Below are positions 1 to 7,100 of a stretch of 8,645 nt of DNA, one piece after another. Every line of letters begins with the position of its first letter. The first letter of the stretch is position 1. This DNA comes from Verrucomicrobiia bacterium. GTDB lineage: Bacteria; Verrucomicrobiota; Verrucomicrobiia; Opitutales; Opitutaceae. The stretch spans positions 1-8,645 of the forward strand of contig JAUHWE010000156.1 in NCBI GenBank assembly GCA_030424825.1, given 5' to 3'. The position numbers were made by a program, and so were the translations under genes. The notes beneath the pieces were generated by a model. It saw only the letters and a list, made by a program, of their open reading frames with translations, had not been told where the DNA came from and searched no databases.

Positions 1-1170
1 CGAAGTCATGTAGGCCAATGTCACATGCGACCCTTGATCCTTGAGCCGATGGACCGTCCCTCCCATGCAAAGGATATCTTCGTGAGGCTCCGCGCTCAGA
101 ACCAGCACTCGCTTGGGGAAAGGCTTTGCCCGCTCCGGCCTGTGGCTATCGTCCGCATTAGGCTTCCCGCCGGGCCAACCAGTAATCGTATGCTGCGTCT
201 GGTTGAAAACGATTATATTTAAATCGTAAGCCGGGCCAGAGTGTATCAAAAGATCTCCGAGCCCGTTTTCGTTGTAATCGGACTCCTGAAGTTTTAAAAT
301 AGGCTTCTTGGCAGTATTTGAAAGCCAAAGTACGGCTTTGCGAATGGTCCGCGGATCCCACTCTACCGGCCCCACCAGCCATGGCAGTTTTATACGAATG
401 AGTTCTTCCGCCGCCGTTCCGTCGACGAAAAACCTCACATCCGGGTGCCCCTGCAAAAGGCTGGCCGGCAAATTCTCGTTGGGCTTGCCTTCCACTGCCG
501 CCTGGACCACGGACGCTTTCGACTGTCCCCAGGCCATCAATACCAGCTTGCGCGCTTTCAGAATCGTCCCCACTCCCATGGTGATCGCGTACAGCGGAAC
601 ATTCGCCTCTCCGAGGAAATCTCTCGCCGCATCCAATCGAGTCAGTGAGTCCAGCGTAACCAGCCGAGTAATCGAATCCCGGGTCGAGCCCGGTTCATTG
701 AATCCGATATGGCCCGTCCGCCCGATTCCCAAGATCTGGTAGTCCAGCCCGCCGGCTTCCTCAATCGCCTTCTCGTAGGATTTGCAGTATGCGTAAACCT
801 CTGACCGGGGCAATGTCCCCAAGGGCACATGCACGTTGTCCTTCGGGATGTCTACATGCCTGAACAGCCGTTCCCACATAAACTGGTGGTAACTCTCCGG
901 GTGATCGTCGGACAATCCGAAATACTCGTCCAAGTTGAAAGTGACAACATTGCGAAAGCTCAACCCCTCCTCCTTGTGGAGCCTCACCAATTCACGGTAA
1001 ACAGGTAGAGGTGTGGAACCTGTCGCCAAGCCTAGCACTACATTGCGACCCTCTTTCGCACGCTCCTGGATCAATGCCGCAATTTCACCAGCAACGGTTG
1101 AGGCCGCCTCTTCCGAATCGCGACAAATATGCGTGGGGATTCGCTCAAATTGTTCTTCTTCTCGAGCCAT
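1..1170 (-). CDS. nagB: Glucosamine-6-phosphate deaminase fused to a PIG-L/LmbE-like domain (C-terminus beyond the window)
   Basis: The frame is open from ATG at 1170 to the window edge (390 codons); an in-frame TAA three bases upstream of the ATG fixes the start. Residues 1-270 are a NagB/isomerase domain: LGLATGSTP (46-54), NLDEY (79-83, general-base Asp81), GIGRTGHIGFNEPGS (148-162, His154 and Glu159), GVGTIL and the SKA lysine (Lys218). NagB converts glucosamine-6-phosphate to fructose-6-phosphate and ammonia in the cytoplasm. After a linker, residues 353-390 (KRVLVLSAEPHEDILCMGGTV, then HRLKDQG) begin a PIG-L/LmbE fold. Two-domain NagB proteins of about 640 residues are known from Bacteroidetes and relatives; single-domain NagB has about 266. 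Oddities: the E. coli Asp141 position is Thr152, the allosteric Lys160 position is Val171, and the usual HPDD metal motif reads EPHE. The gene diverges from an AraC-type regulator. The NagB assignment is firm; the activity of the second domain is open. Confidence 0.93.
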   Translation of the reverse strand, partial: MAREEEQFERIPTHICRDSEEAASTVAGEIAALIQERAKEGRNVVLGLATGSTPLPVYRELVRLHKEEGLSFRNVVTFNLDEYFGLSDDHPESYHQFMWERLFRHVDIPKDNVHVPLGTLPRSEVYAYCKSYEKAIEEAGGLDYQILGIGRTGHIGFNEPGSTRDSITRLVTLDSLTRLDAARDFLGEANVPLYAITMGVGTILKARKLVLMAWGQSKASVVQAAVEGKPNENLPASLLQGHPDVRFFVDGTAAEELIRIKLPWLVGPVEWDPRTIRKAVLWLSNTAKKPILKLQESDYNENGLGDLLIHSGPAYDLNIIVFNQTQHTITGWPGGKPNADDSHRPERAKPFPKRVLVLSAEPHEDILCMGGTVHRLKDQGSHVTLAYMTS

Positions 1171-1254
1171 ATTTTAGATTAGTGAGATACAATAGCATTG
1201 TTCACATAGCAAAAACTTTCCATTAATTGCTCAATACTTTGCAGTTCTGTCAAA
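1171..1254. promoter_or_regulatory. Divergent intergenic region between nagB and the AraC-type gene
   Basis: Only 84 AT-rich bases separate the two divergent start codons, so both promoters and any operator must lie here or inside the genes. On the minus strand a perfect TTGACA (1253-1248) could be the -35 box for nagB, but the hexamers 17-18 bases downstream (GCAATT or CAATTA) are poor -10 boxes. On the plus strand TTGTTC (1198-1203) with ATTAAT (1222-1227) is a weak candidate for the regulator. Neither gene has a recognisable Shine-Dalgarno sequence. No convincing AraC-type direct repeat was found; a short ATTG-CT-CAAT palindrome sits at 1226-1235. The region's role is secure from gene order; the individual boxes are guesses. 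Confidence 0.4.
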
Positions 1255-2142
1255 ATGCGCCTCCCATTAATACAAAACACTCTCGATCTGGGACCACCGG
1301 ATGACTATTTCAACGGCCGGTCGTCCGCTGATATCTGTATTCCCAGCAACATCATCCTCTTTTCCCGACGGACTTCCTGGGAACTGCAACGCCGGAGTTT
1401 CGACGCTTACCCCCATCATCGGTTCGTTCTCATCTTCAATCTGATGACGGAAGGGAGCGTTACCGTAGATGGGATTCAATGGCGGATTCGCCCCGATCAA
1501 GGGTTTATCATCTTCCCCTACCAATTCCACTATTACTCTGAAATCTCCGAGCAAAACATAGTTTGGCTGATTCTCACTTTCGAGCTTCAAAATCCGGTGG
1601 TCATGGAATCCTTCCGAAACCGTATCATCAATTTAGACCCCGAGGCAATCGAGCAGCTCAACCTGATGATCGAGGACTACAACCAGCCAGACACGCCACG
1701 GACCAATCGACGCCTCATATTGAAATCCGCCGCCCTCATCAACCACCTTCGCGAGAACCTCCAAGGCGGCCCGAAAGTGGCCATCTCTCAGCGAACATAC
1801 GCCGGACGAGCATCCACTGAATTGATAAATTCAATACAGGAATTTCTAACCAGAAATCCCGATTCTCTCCAGAGCGTTTCCGACATCGCTCGCGCCTTGC
1901 ACATGTCCGAAAGCAATCTCCGGGCCCACTTTCGCCAGCACTTCAACATCAGCCTGGGCGCCTACCTCAAAAACTACCGGGCTCACCAAGCCATCCTCTA
2001 CCTCCAAAATCCGAATCTAAGCCTGACCGACATTGCCTTCGAGCTGGGCTTTACGACCCTCTCCGCCTTCTCCCGATTCTTCAGCAATTCCATCGGCGAA
2101 TCTCCCCGAATCTATCGCAAGCGTTTCGCCCGACCTGGATAA
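1255..2142 (+). CDS. AraC/XylS-family transcriptional regulator
   Basis: This 295-residue protein has the usual AraC-family layout and length. Residues about 40-115 look like the N-terminal cupin-type ligand-binding and dimerisation domain (YPHHRFVLIFNLMTEGSVTV, then FIIFPYQFHYYSE). The C-terminal DNA-binding domain carries two helix-turn-helix units: the first at about 207-230 (SVSDIARALHMSESNLRAHF) and the second at about 255-291 (LTDIAFELGFTTLSAFSRFF, then the family-typical GESPRIYRKRF). Proteins of this design usually activate transcription when they bind a small effector, often a sugar. The divergent arrangement with nagB suggests that it controls that gene in response to an amino-sugar signal; that is inference. 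ATG at 1255 is the first start in frame and gives a complete N-terminal domain, although no ribosome-binding site is visible. The gene ends 121 bases before the convergent deiminase gene. Confidence 0.95.
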   Translation: MRLPLIQNTLDLGPPDDYFNGRSSADICIPSNIILFSRRTSWELQRRSFDAYPHHRFVLIFNLMTEGSVTVDGIQWRIRPDQGFIIFPYQFHYYSEISEQNIVWLILTFELQNPVVMESFRNRIINLDPEAIEQLNLMIEDYNQPDTPRTNRRLILKSAALINHLRENLQGGPKVAISQRTYAGRASTELINSIQEFLTRNPDSLQSVSDIARALHMSESNLRAHFRQHFNISLGAYLKNYRAHQAILYLQNPNLSLTDIAFELGFTTLSAFSRFFSNSIGESPRIYRKRFARPG

Positions 2143-2166
2143 GGAGGTTCGATATTCTTTAGCCGC

Positions 2167-2214
2167 AAAAAGGGTGCTGAGGCTTCAAAGGTCGCGGGCG
2201 ATCTCCGAGCACCC
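2167..2214 (-). terminator. Possible alternative terminator hairpin after the deiminase gene
   Basis: Read on the minus strand, GGGTGCT (2214-2208) can pair with AGCACCC (2178-2172), with a further GAG/CTC pairing across a two-base bulge. The second arm is followed at once by five T residues (2171-2167). This is a terminator-like shape for transcripts leaving the deiminase gene. Its 5' arm is the same segment that forms the second half of the stronger repeat at 2194-2254, so the two folds exclude each other. The loop is about 20 bases or more, which weakens the case. Confidence 0.35.
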
Positions 2215-2254
2215 ACATGATGGATCCTCAAATGGGTGCTCGGAGATCACCCGC
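2194..2254. repeat. Long perfect inverted repeat between convergent genes
   Basis: The arms at 2200-2215 and 2233-2248 are perfect 16-base complements (left arm GATCTCCGAGCACCCA) around a 17-base loop. One C/A mismatch (2199/2249) is followed by five more pairs (2194-2198 with 2250-2254), giving about 22 base pairs. The repeat lies in the middle of the gap between the AraC gene (stop at 2142) and the convergent deiminase gene (stop at 2264), where a bidirectional terminator is expected. Neither side has a T tract, so a classic intrinsic terminator is not shown; it may act as an RNA 3'-end stabiliser, as a Rho-assisted stop, or be a palindromic repeat element. Confidence 0.85.
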
Positions 2255-2263
2255 TACCTGGAA

Positions 2264-3799
2264 TCAATCCGTTTCCAGAAGCGGCACCGTAAGGGTCGAG
2301 CAGTGCAGAAATCCAAAGTCCGAAACCATGGAATCACAATTGATCCAATGGATCTTCGCCTCCGGCCACGCAGTACGATAAACGTTCTCGACTTCTATTT
2401 CCCATTTTTTGAGCAGGTCGCTTTCACCCGCATTCGATGAAGTGAACCTCGGTACGAGGAATCCCTGCTTGCCCTCCTTCGTGTGAAGAAAGACACTGTT
2501 GATGTATGATCGATAACGAGTCGCCGGTTCCGAATAACGGTCGACAAACGCGTCGAGCGGCAGTTGACCATAGTGGCGCAAAACCCCGTCGAACGATTCG
2601 GGGGTACTGAAATCCGCCGCAGGCATTTCCCTTCGAATTGTCGTTAATACCGTTTTCTCGAGCTCCACCAGTTGCGCATCTGTAAGCCGATTGATCTTCT
2701 CCGCCGCAACGATTCCCCGGTCCAAGGCAACCGCCTTGACAAAGGACTGTTTGGCCTCGGCCACTATTTCGTTCCTACTTTTGAAAAGGATGGGAGGCAT
2801 CGGCATTTTGAGGAACTGATGACTGGGAAAATGTTTACGCAGATACTTTTCGTTTTTCTCGATGACCGAATGGGTATTCCGCATCAGTGCGGCATGATAA
2901 GGATTGATTGGCCCACCCTGCGAATTCTTGAAATCCGGTAACACGATGGTTTCGTGATCCAGAAATTTCACGATCATATCGAGGTGAGGAATCGTTCTGC
3001 CTGGGAGCGCTTCCAGTATATGCAGTTGTTTGGCTCCAAAATAACGACGGAACACGCTTTCTAGCTCGGTTCGGTTCCCGCCGTTGCGAACCAGCGTTTG
3101 TCTGGATACGAAAATATTGCCACGACCATCGCTGATTAAATCACCCCCATCCATCGACACGGGAGGGCGTACGATATCCACCGGAATCCCGTATTCTGAA
3201 TCCAGCATCGCCGCAACTTCCCCAGGCATCGCGTCTCCATGCAGATTGAAAAAGTCCCGTAGCGGATCGAGCGGTTCATCGATCTGCAATGCGGCTTCCT
3301 CGAGAGCCTTCATCGGGTCGCGAAAGACCATATCGATGGTCACCAGCTGATCGTCAGTCCCAAATCCAAATATGGGACCAAAGTCGCGTGCCCAACGCAA
3401 AAGCGACCGAGAATCGATGAAGTGGGTCTTTTCTAGAATCGCCTCCACTCTCGGGTGATGATTGATCAACGACAGAAAATGAGCATACTCCTGGTGTTTC
3501 TCCTGATCGCAGAAAACATAGATGTCCAAATAGGAGTGAGCCGCGTCCAGCACGTTAACGAAATTTCGAGCGATCTCTAGATCCTCCATTGCCTCCGGAA
3601 AGGAAATACTGAGAATCAACGCCTGTTGAGGCTCCCATTCATTGGCCAATCGGGAGAGCTCAACTGGGGAAGTGATCTGGAAAAACGTCTCCCCACTGGG
3701 AGCCGCGTACGGGCTCGGGACCCCTATCGCAAGCAACAGCAGAATCGACCAAAGCGGCCAGGCTCTCTTGGGTGAGAGATGTGACTCATCCGTGTTCAT
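2264..3799 (-). CDS. Exported agmatine deiminase / peptidylarginine deiminase (PAD_porph) family protein
   Basis: This 511-residue protein belongs to the guanidino-group-modifying family that holds agmatine deiminase (AguA) and the Porphyromonas peptidylarginine deiminase. Visible catalytic positions are Asp139 in RWARDFGPIF (135-144), the DGGDLISDG segment (217-225), His272 and Asp274 in HLD, and Cys500 in FLHCST (497-502). The family hydrolyses a guanidino group to a ureido group plus ammonia through the cysteine. Residues 1-33 look like an export signal: Lys11 and Arg12, a hydrophobic stretch WPLWSILLLLAIGV, then PYAA, so it probably acts in the periplasm or outside. A cytoplasmic AguA (about 370 residues) would not need this. 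His-x-Asp and the Cys are 226 residues apart, roughly 90-110 more than I recall for relatives; the extra, mostly helical-looking, charged sequence lies around 340-440. Whether the substrate is agmatine, free arginine, or arginine in peptides cannot be read off. ATG at 3799 gives the complete signal; its ribosome-binding site is weak. Confidence 0.87.
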   Translation of the reverse strand: MNTDESHLSPKRAWPLWSILLLLAIGVPSPYAAPSGETFFQITSPVELSRLANEWEPQQALILSISFPEAMEDLEIARNFVNVLDAAHSYLDIYVFCDQEKHQEYAHFLSLINHHPRVEAILEKTHFIDSRSLLRWARDFGPIFGFGTDDQLVTIDMVFRDPMKALEEAALQIDEPLDPLRDFFNLHGDAMPGEVAAMLDSEYGIPVDIVRPPVSMDGGDLISDGRGNIFVSRQTLVRNGGNRTELESVFRRYFGAKQLHILEALPGRTIPHLDMIVKFLDHETIVLPDFKNSQGGPINPYHAALMRNTHSVIEKNEKYLRKHFPSHQFLKMPMPPILFKSRNEIVAEAKQSFVKAVALDRGIVAAEKINRLTDAQLVELEKTVLTTIRREMPAADFSTPESFDGVLRHYGQLPLDAFVDRYSEPATRYRSYINSVFLHTKEGKQGFLVPRFTSSNAGESDLLKKWEIEVENVYRTAWPEAKIHWINCDSMVSDFGFLHCSTLTVPLLETD

Positions 3800-3863
3800 C
3801 TAATAATCCAATCAAAGGAGAGGCCGACGGGCCAGAAAGGTTTCAAGGAAAGAAGTATTCCCG

Positions 3864-3891
3864 ATTCTACCACGCCCTGAGCGATTGCAAG
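3864..3891 (-). promoter_or_regulatory. Candidate promoter for the exported deiminase gene
   Basis: On the minus strand TGGTAGAAT (3872-3864) is an extended -10 box: a TG dinucleotide, one base, then TAGAAT, which matches five of six TATAAT positions. Upstream CTTGCA (3891-3886) is 16 bases away and TTGCAA (3890-3885) is 15 bases away, both imperfect -35 boxes. Transcription would begin about 55-60 bases before the ATG at 3799. This is the best match in the gap, judged by eye only. Confidence 0.35.
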
Positions 3892-4059
3892 CGAGATCGC
3901 GTCCGGCTTTCTGCCCACGAGTGCGGACAGAAGGGCTATCTGCCACAGTTTTCACTGAATTCAGGAATTTGATAGGGACGAATCGCGCCTATGTTAAGTG
4001 CCAATCGTAAAAGCGGGTTTTATCCCGCAATCTAAAAATGACTGGTCAGTTTCGACCTC

Positions 4060-4081
4060 GTAAGCAGCGCAAAAGCGCTAC
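4060..4081 (-). repeat. Small GTAG-headed hairpin, possibly REP-like
   Basis: On the minus strand the segment starts GTAGCGC and folds as AGCGC-TTTT-GCGCT. A GTAG head followed by a short palindrome is the hallmark of REP sequences moved by RAYT-type transposases, and better candidates occur at 8494-8570 in this window. This one is short enough to be chance or just a local hairpin. Confidence 0.25.
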
Positions 4082-4108
4082 TTCCTCGAAAACCTGAATA
4101 TCGTATCC

Positions 4109-4141
4109 AAAAAAAAGACCCTCGCGGCTAAGCGAGGGTCT
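4109..4141 (-). terminator. Intrinsic terminator of the TonB-dependent receptor gene
   Basis: On the minus strand a perfect 10-base-pair stem (AGACCCTCGC, loop TTAGCC, GCGAGGGTCT) is followed by an uninterrupted run of eight T residues counting the end of the stem. It begins 23 bases after the receptor stop codon at 4165. This is a textbook Rho-independent terminator, and it separates the receptor transcript from the deiminase gene downstream on the same strand. Confidence 0.96.
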
Positions 4142-4164
4142 CGAAAATCTAGAAAATATCTCTA

Positions 4165-7100
4165 TTAGAACTTAAACGTATTCGTCAGGAAAAACTGACG
4201 CTCGTTCGGGATGCGAATGAGCGCAACGGCTCCATCGGGATTGATGGTTACAGGAATGTCGTCGTCACCATTCTTTCGGTACAGATTTCTCGCATTGAAC
4301 TGCACACTCCAATCGATTTTGCCGTTGGCGATGGGCCGACCGTAACGCAGAAAGGCATCGCCGTTCAGCTCATCCGGGCCGAGCCATGGATTGCTAATGT
4401 CAGGAACCGCATTTCCGAACTCGTCGAATACATTGGGATACCCCACTGCGACTTCGTCCTGGTAACGCAGCCCGCCACCGACGCTCAGCCCCTTGAACTT
4501 CCCGTCGTTGAAATCGTAGCGGCTGACCAAATTGATGCGCCACTTACGCTGCTCGGGAGAGACCGTGTTGTCCTTAGCCTTTTCCACGCGGAGCGTGCGA
4601 AGAACCGCTTCATAGCGAGAAGCACCGATTGCGCCCGTCTCCACTTGGAAAGGCGAGTCGCGGATGTCGTATAAGCCCAAGTCCTTGATGCGCTGAATAA
4701 TTTCCAAAGCAAGTGGAATGGCGACGGGACCGGTATTCGAAGTCACTGTTTCCTGCTCTGCGATATTGAGCGATAAGGTGATGTTATCTGTGACACGTCC
4801 AACAATATCGATTTCCTTACCTTCCGCCACGAAGTCGAGGGTCGAGTTCAATCCGCGTATGGGGTTGCTCTCGATGTTCACGTCCTGAAGCACTCCGTTC
4901 GAGTCGAAGGTCTTGTTAACCCTGAAATCGTAGATGTCTCGTACATCAGGAGGTAGGATCTCCATCAACCGCTCGTAGTACTCGTCGTAGGTGCTGACGC
5001 CGATCAAATCCGCGTCGGTTCCAGTTAGGCGGTCGCGGTTGCTCGGATTCGTCTCGGTCGTCAGCAAGGCATCTGCAGCACTGGGGAAGAGCGGCAGTCC
5101 ACTGTCTTCCGCATCTGCGATACGGGTAAGGTAGAAGTTAACTCGGCCAACGATTTCGCCAAGCTGGCCGCCGAGATTGGTACGAGCGTTTGCGTTGACC
5201 GTCTTGAACTCGTTGTAGCGAATTGAGAGCCGACCGTCGAACAAGCTCATAGTCACCCCGTGCTCCCGAGTTTCCCCGAATGGGCTAGCTAGTGGCTGAT
5301 TGAGAACATTATTGGAAATACCCGCTGGCTGGAAGCTTTCCGCTTCATAATAGTGAGCGCTCAAATCCATGCCCCAAGGCAGCTCGCCGAGCCAGTTTTC
5401 AGGATAGTTCGCTACCACACTCCAGGTCGTTGTAGAATCCTTGTCTACACTGGCCGGATCCGACTCAAGAAAGAGCAGTCTTTCATTGAAATTGCCATCG
5501 AACTCGGTGTCACCTGGCAAATCGAGACGCAGTGGAATGATTGCATTACCCATGGAATCCACTGCGTCGGGGTCGCCATAATCAGTCGTTTCCTGGATGC
5601 GCTGGTAGGCCTTCTGCTCATCCGTACGGCGAGCCCACATGCCCACAAGGTTGCCGCCAAAAAACCGGCTCTGCAGGCTGAAGGCTTCCGAGGTCAATTC
5701 CCTCCGGCTCACGTTCGCGCTCTGAAGGTTTTCAATGATTCGCCAAGTGTTGATGACTCCGGTATCGTCTGGCCCATTGTCGAAGTACCAAATTCCATAC
5801 TCGTCTCCGATTTGCGGAAACGGCGCGGTGATAATCCCATCGACTCGAACTTGATCTGCACTGGTCAGATTGCTCAAATTATCGCTCATGTAGACCTGGC
5901 TCTTCACAATGCGGCGGAAGTTGTCATTGCGCCCATTGGATATGTGCCCATGTCCTGGGTATTTTCCGGTATCCGCCCACCAGGATCCTCGAGTCTGGCG
6001 ATCACGGCTGTCGTTCGTCCGGTCCTCATAAAGCCCGGTAAGCGTGTGAGATCCCAAAATCCCTCCCCAGCGGTCGTTGTTCATGACATCTTTGAAATCA
6101 AAGGTGCCAAATACAGTCGCTCTCAAGGTGTCTTGTTCGTCGATATCTTTGGTTACGCTATTGTCATCCCAACGGACGGCGAGACGCCCTAGGTTTTCAT
6201 TGGGAAGACGGTCCGCGACTCCGTCGAAATTCTCATCTCCAGGAGCGTGATACTCAGAAATGTCCACGTAAATCGTTTTGCTGCTTCCCGAAGAAAACGC
6301 GTTGAATCGATTCTGCTCCCGTTCTTGTCGGTCGAAGGCAAGTTCGATACCCGCTTTGCCATTGAAAAACTCCTGTTCGAAGATCGCTTGGTACATATCA
6401 AAATCGGTCGTCACCTCATTCGTAGTACCTTGAAACAGGTTGTTGTGGTAATCGAATATGTTGCGATTCTGGATCGAAGCAACGGTGAATCCCGTGTCCG
6501 GCTGTGCCGAATTCGACCAACGATTATCTTGGGTAGCGAAGCCATTGGGGCGCCAGCGACCCATAATCCCCTGAACCCCTGCCAGAGCAGGATCGGCCCA
6601 TCCGGGACCTGCTGTGCCATCAGCACTGTTATAGTTGATCGCTGGGTAGAGGAAGTAAGGGGCAAAGCCTTGAGTCGTGGTCCCCCCTTCGTCCGTAAAA
6701 CGGTTGTAGGTCGATCTGGGAATAAACTGTCCCTCGACCGCTGCGAACTCGTCTAACGTCATTCCTTCGGGCACCGTTGCGAGTCCGGCTGACACCGCTG
6801 CTCTCACCTGAGCTTCAGTAACGGCTCCATTGCCAATGTTGCTGAAATCGACTCCTGGAACCGCCAACATCGCGTTCAACTGTTCCTGAGTGCCAATGCC
6901 CTCAAACCACGAAGAAAAACCATCCGTCGGCGGAACGACATCAGGTGGGTTTCGGAAGATCTCGCCGTTTTCTATGCTACCGCGAAAGGAGGTGCGTCCC
7001 AGGAAATTGGAATTCTCGTTCTTGAAAAGCGTCGAATCCCAGGCGAGATAAAACCGGCGGTCTTCTTCTACCGCGGGCTCTTGCTTGTACTTGGTTTCTT

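Larger units (their letters stand above)
3800..4108. other. Gene-free region upstream of the deiminase gene
   Basis: No supported gene lies here; a 66-codon plus-strand frame overlapping the deiminase start looks like chance. Besides the candidate promoter, the stretch holds small inverted repeats: TTCTGCCC (3909-3916) with GGACAGAA (3925-3932), seven of eight paired; GCGGG (4013-4017) with CCCGC (4024-4028), followed on the minus strand by TTTT; and AGCGC-AAAA-GCGCT near 4066-4079. The GCGGG hairpin could be a weak second terminator behind the strong one at 4109-4141. No riboswitch or small-RNA signature was recognised. Confidence 0.5.

Noticed and set aside
308..742. Plus-strand open frame of 144 codons
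   Set aside because: Antisense to the NagB domain, whose motifs are unmistakable on the minus strand.
2142..2149. Strong Shine-Dalgarno-like AGGAGGT directly after the AraC stop codon
   Set aside because: No ATG, GTG or TTG with a useful open frame follows at the right distance, so it does not start a gene.
3772..3972. Plus-strand 66-codon frame across the deiminase start
   Set aside because: It overlaps the deiminase signal-peptide codons antisense and has no ribosome-binding site or recognisable product.
3986..4002. Similar strings CCTATGTTAAGTGCC here and CCGTATGATAAGTGCC near 8214, considered as a shared promoter or sigma-54 site
   Set aside because: The GG to GC spacing does not fit sigma-54, and a match of this length with one gap and one mismatch is expected by chance in a window of this size.
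5353..6756. Two long plus-strand open frames (279 and 169 codons)
   Set aside because: They lie antisense to the firmly identified receptor barrel, have no family resemblance, and are explained by the codon use of the receptor.
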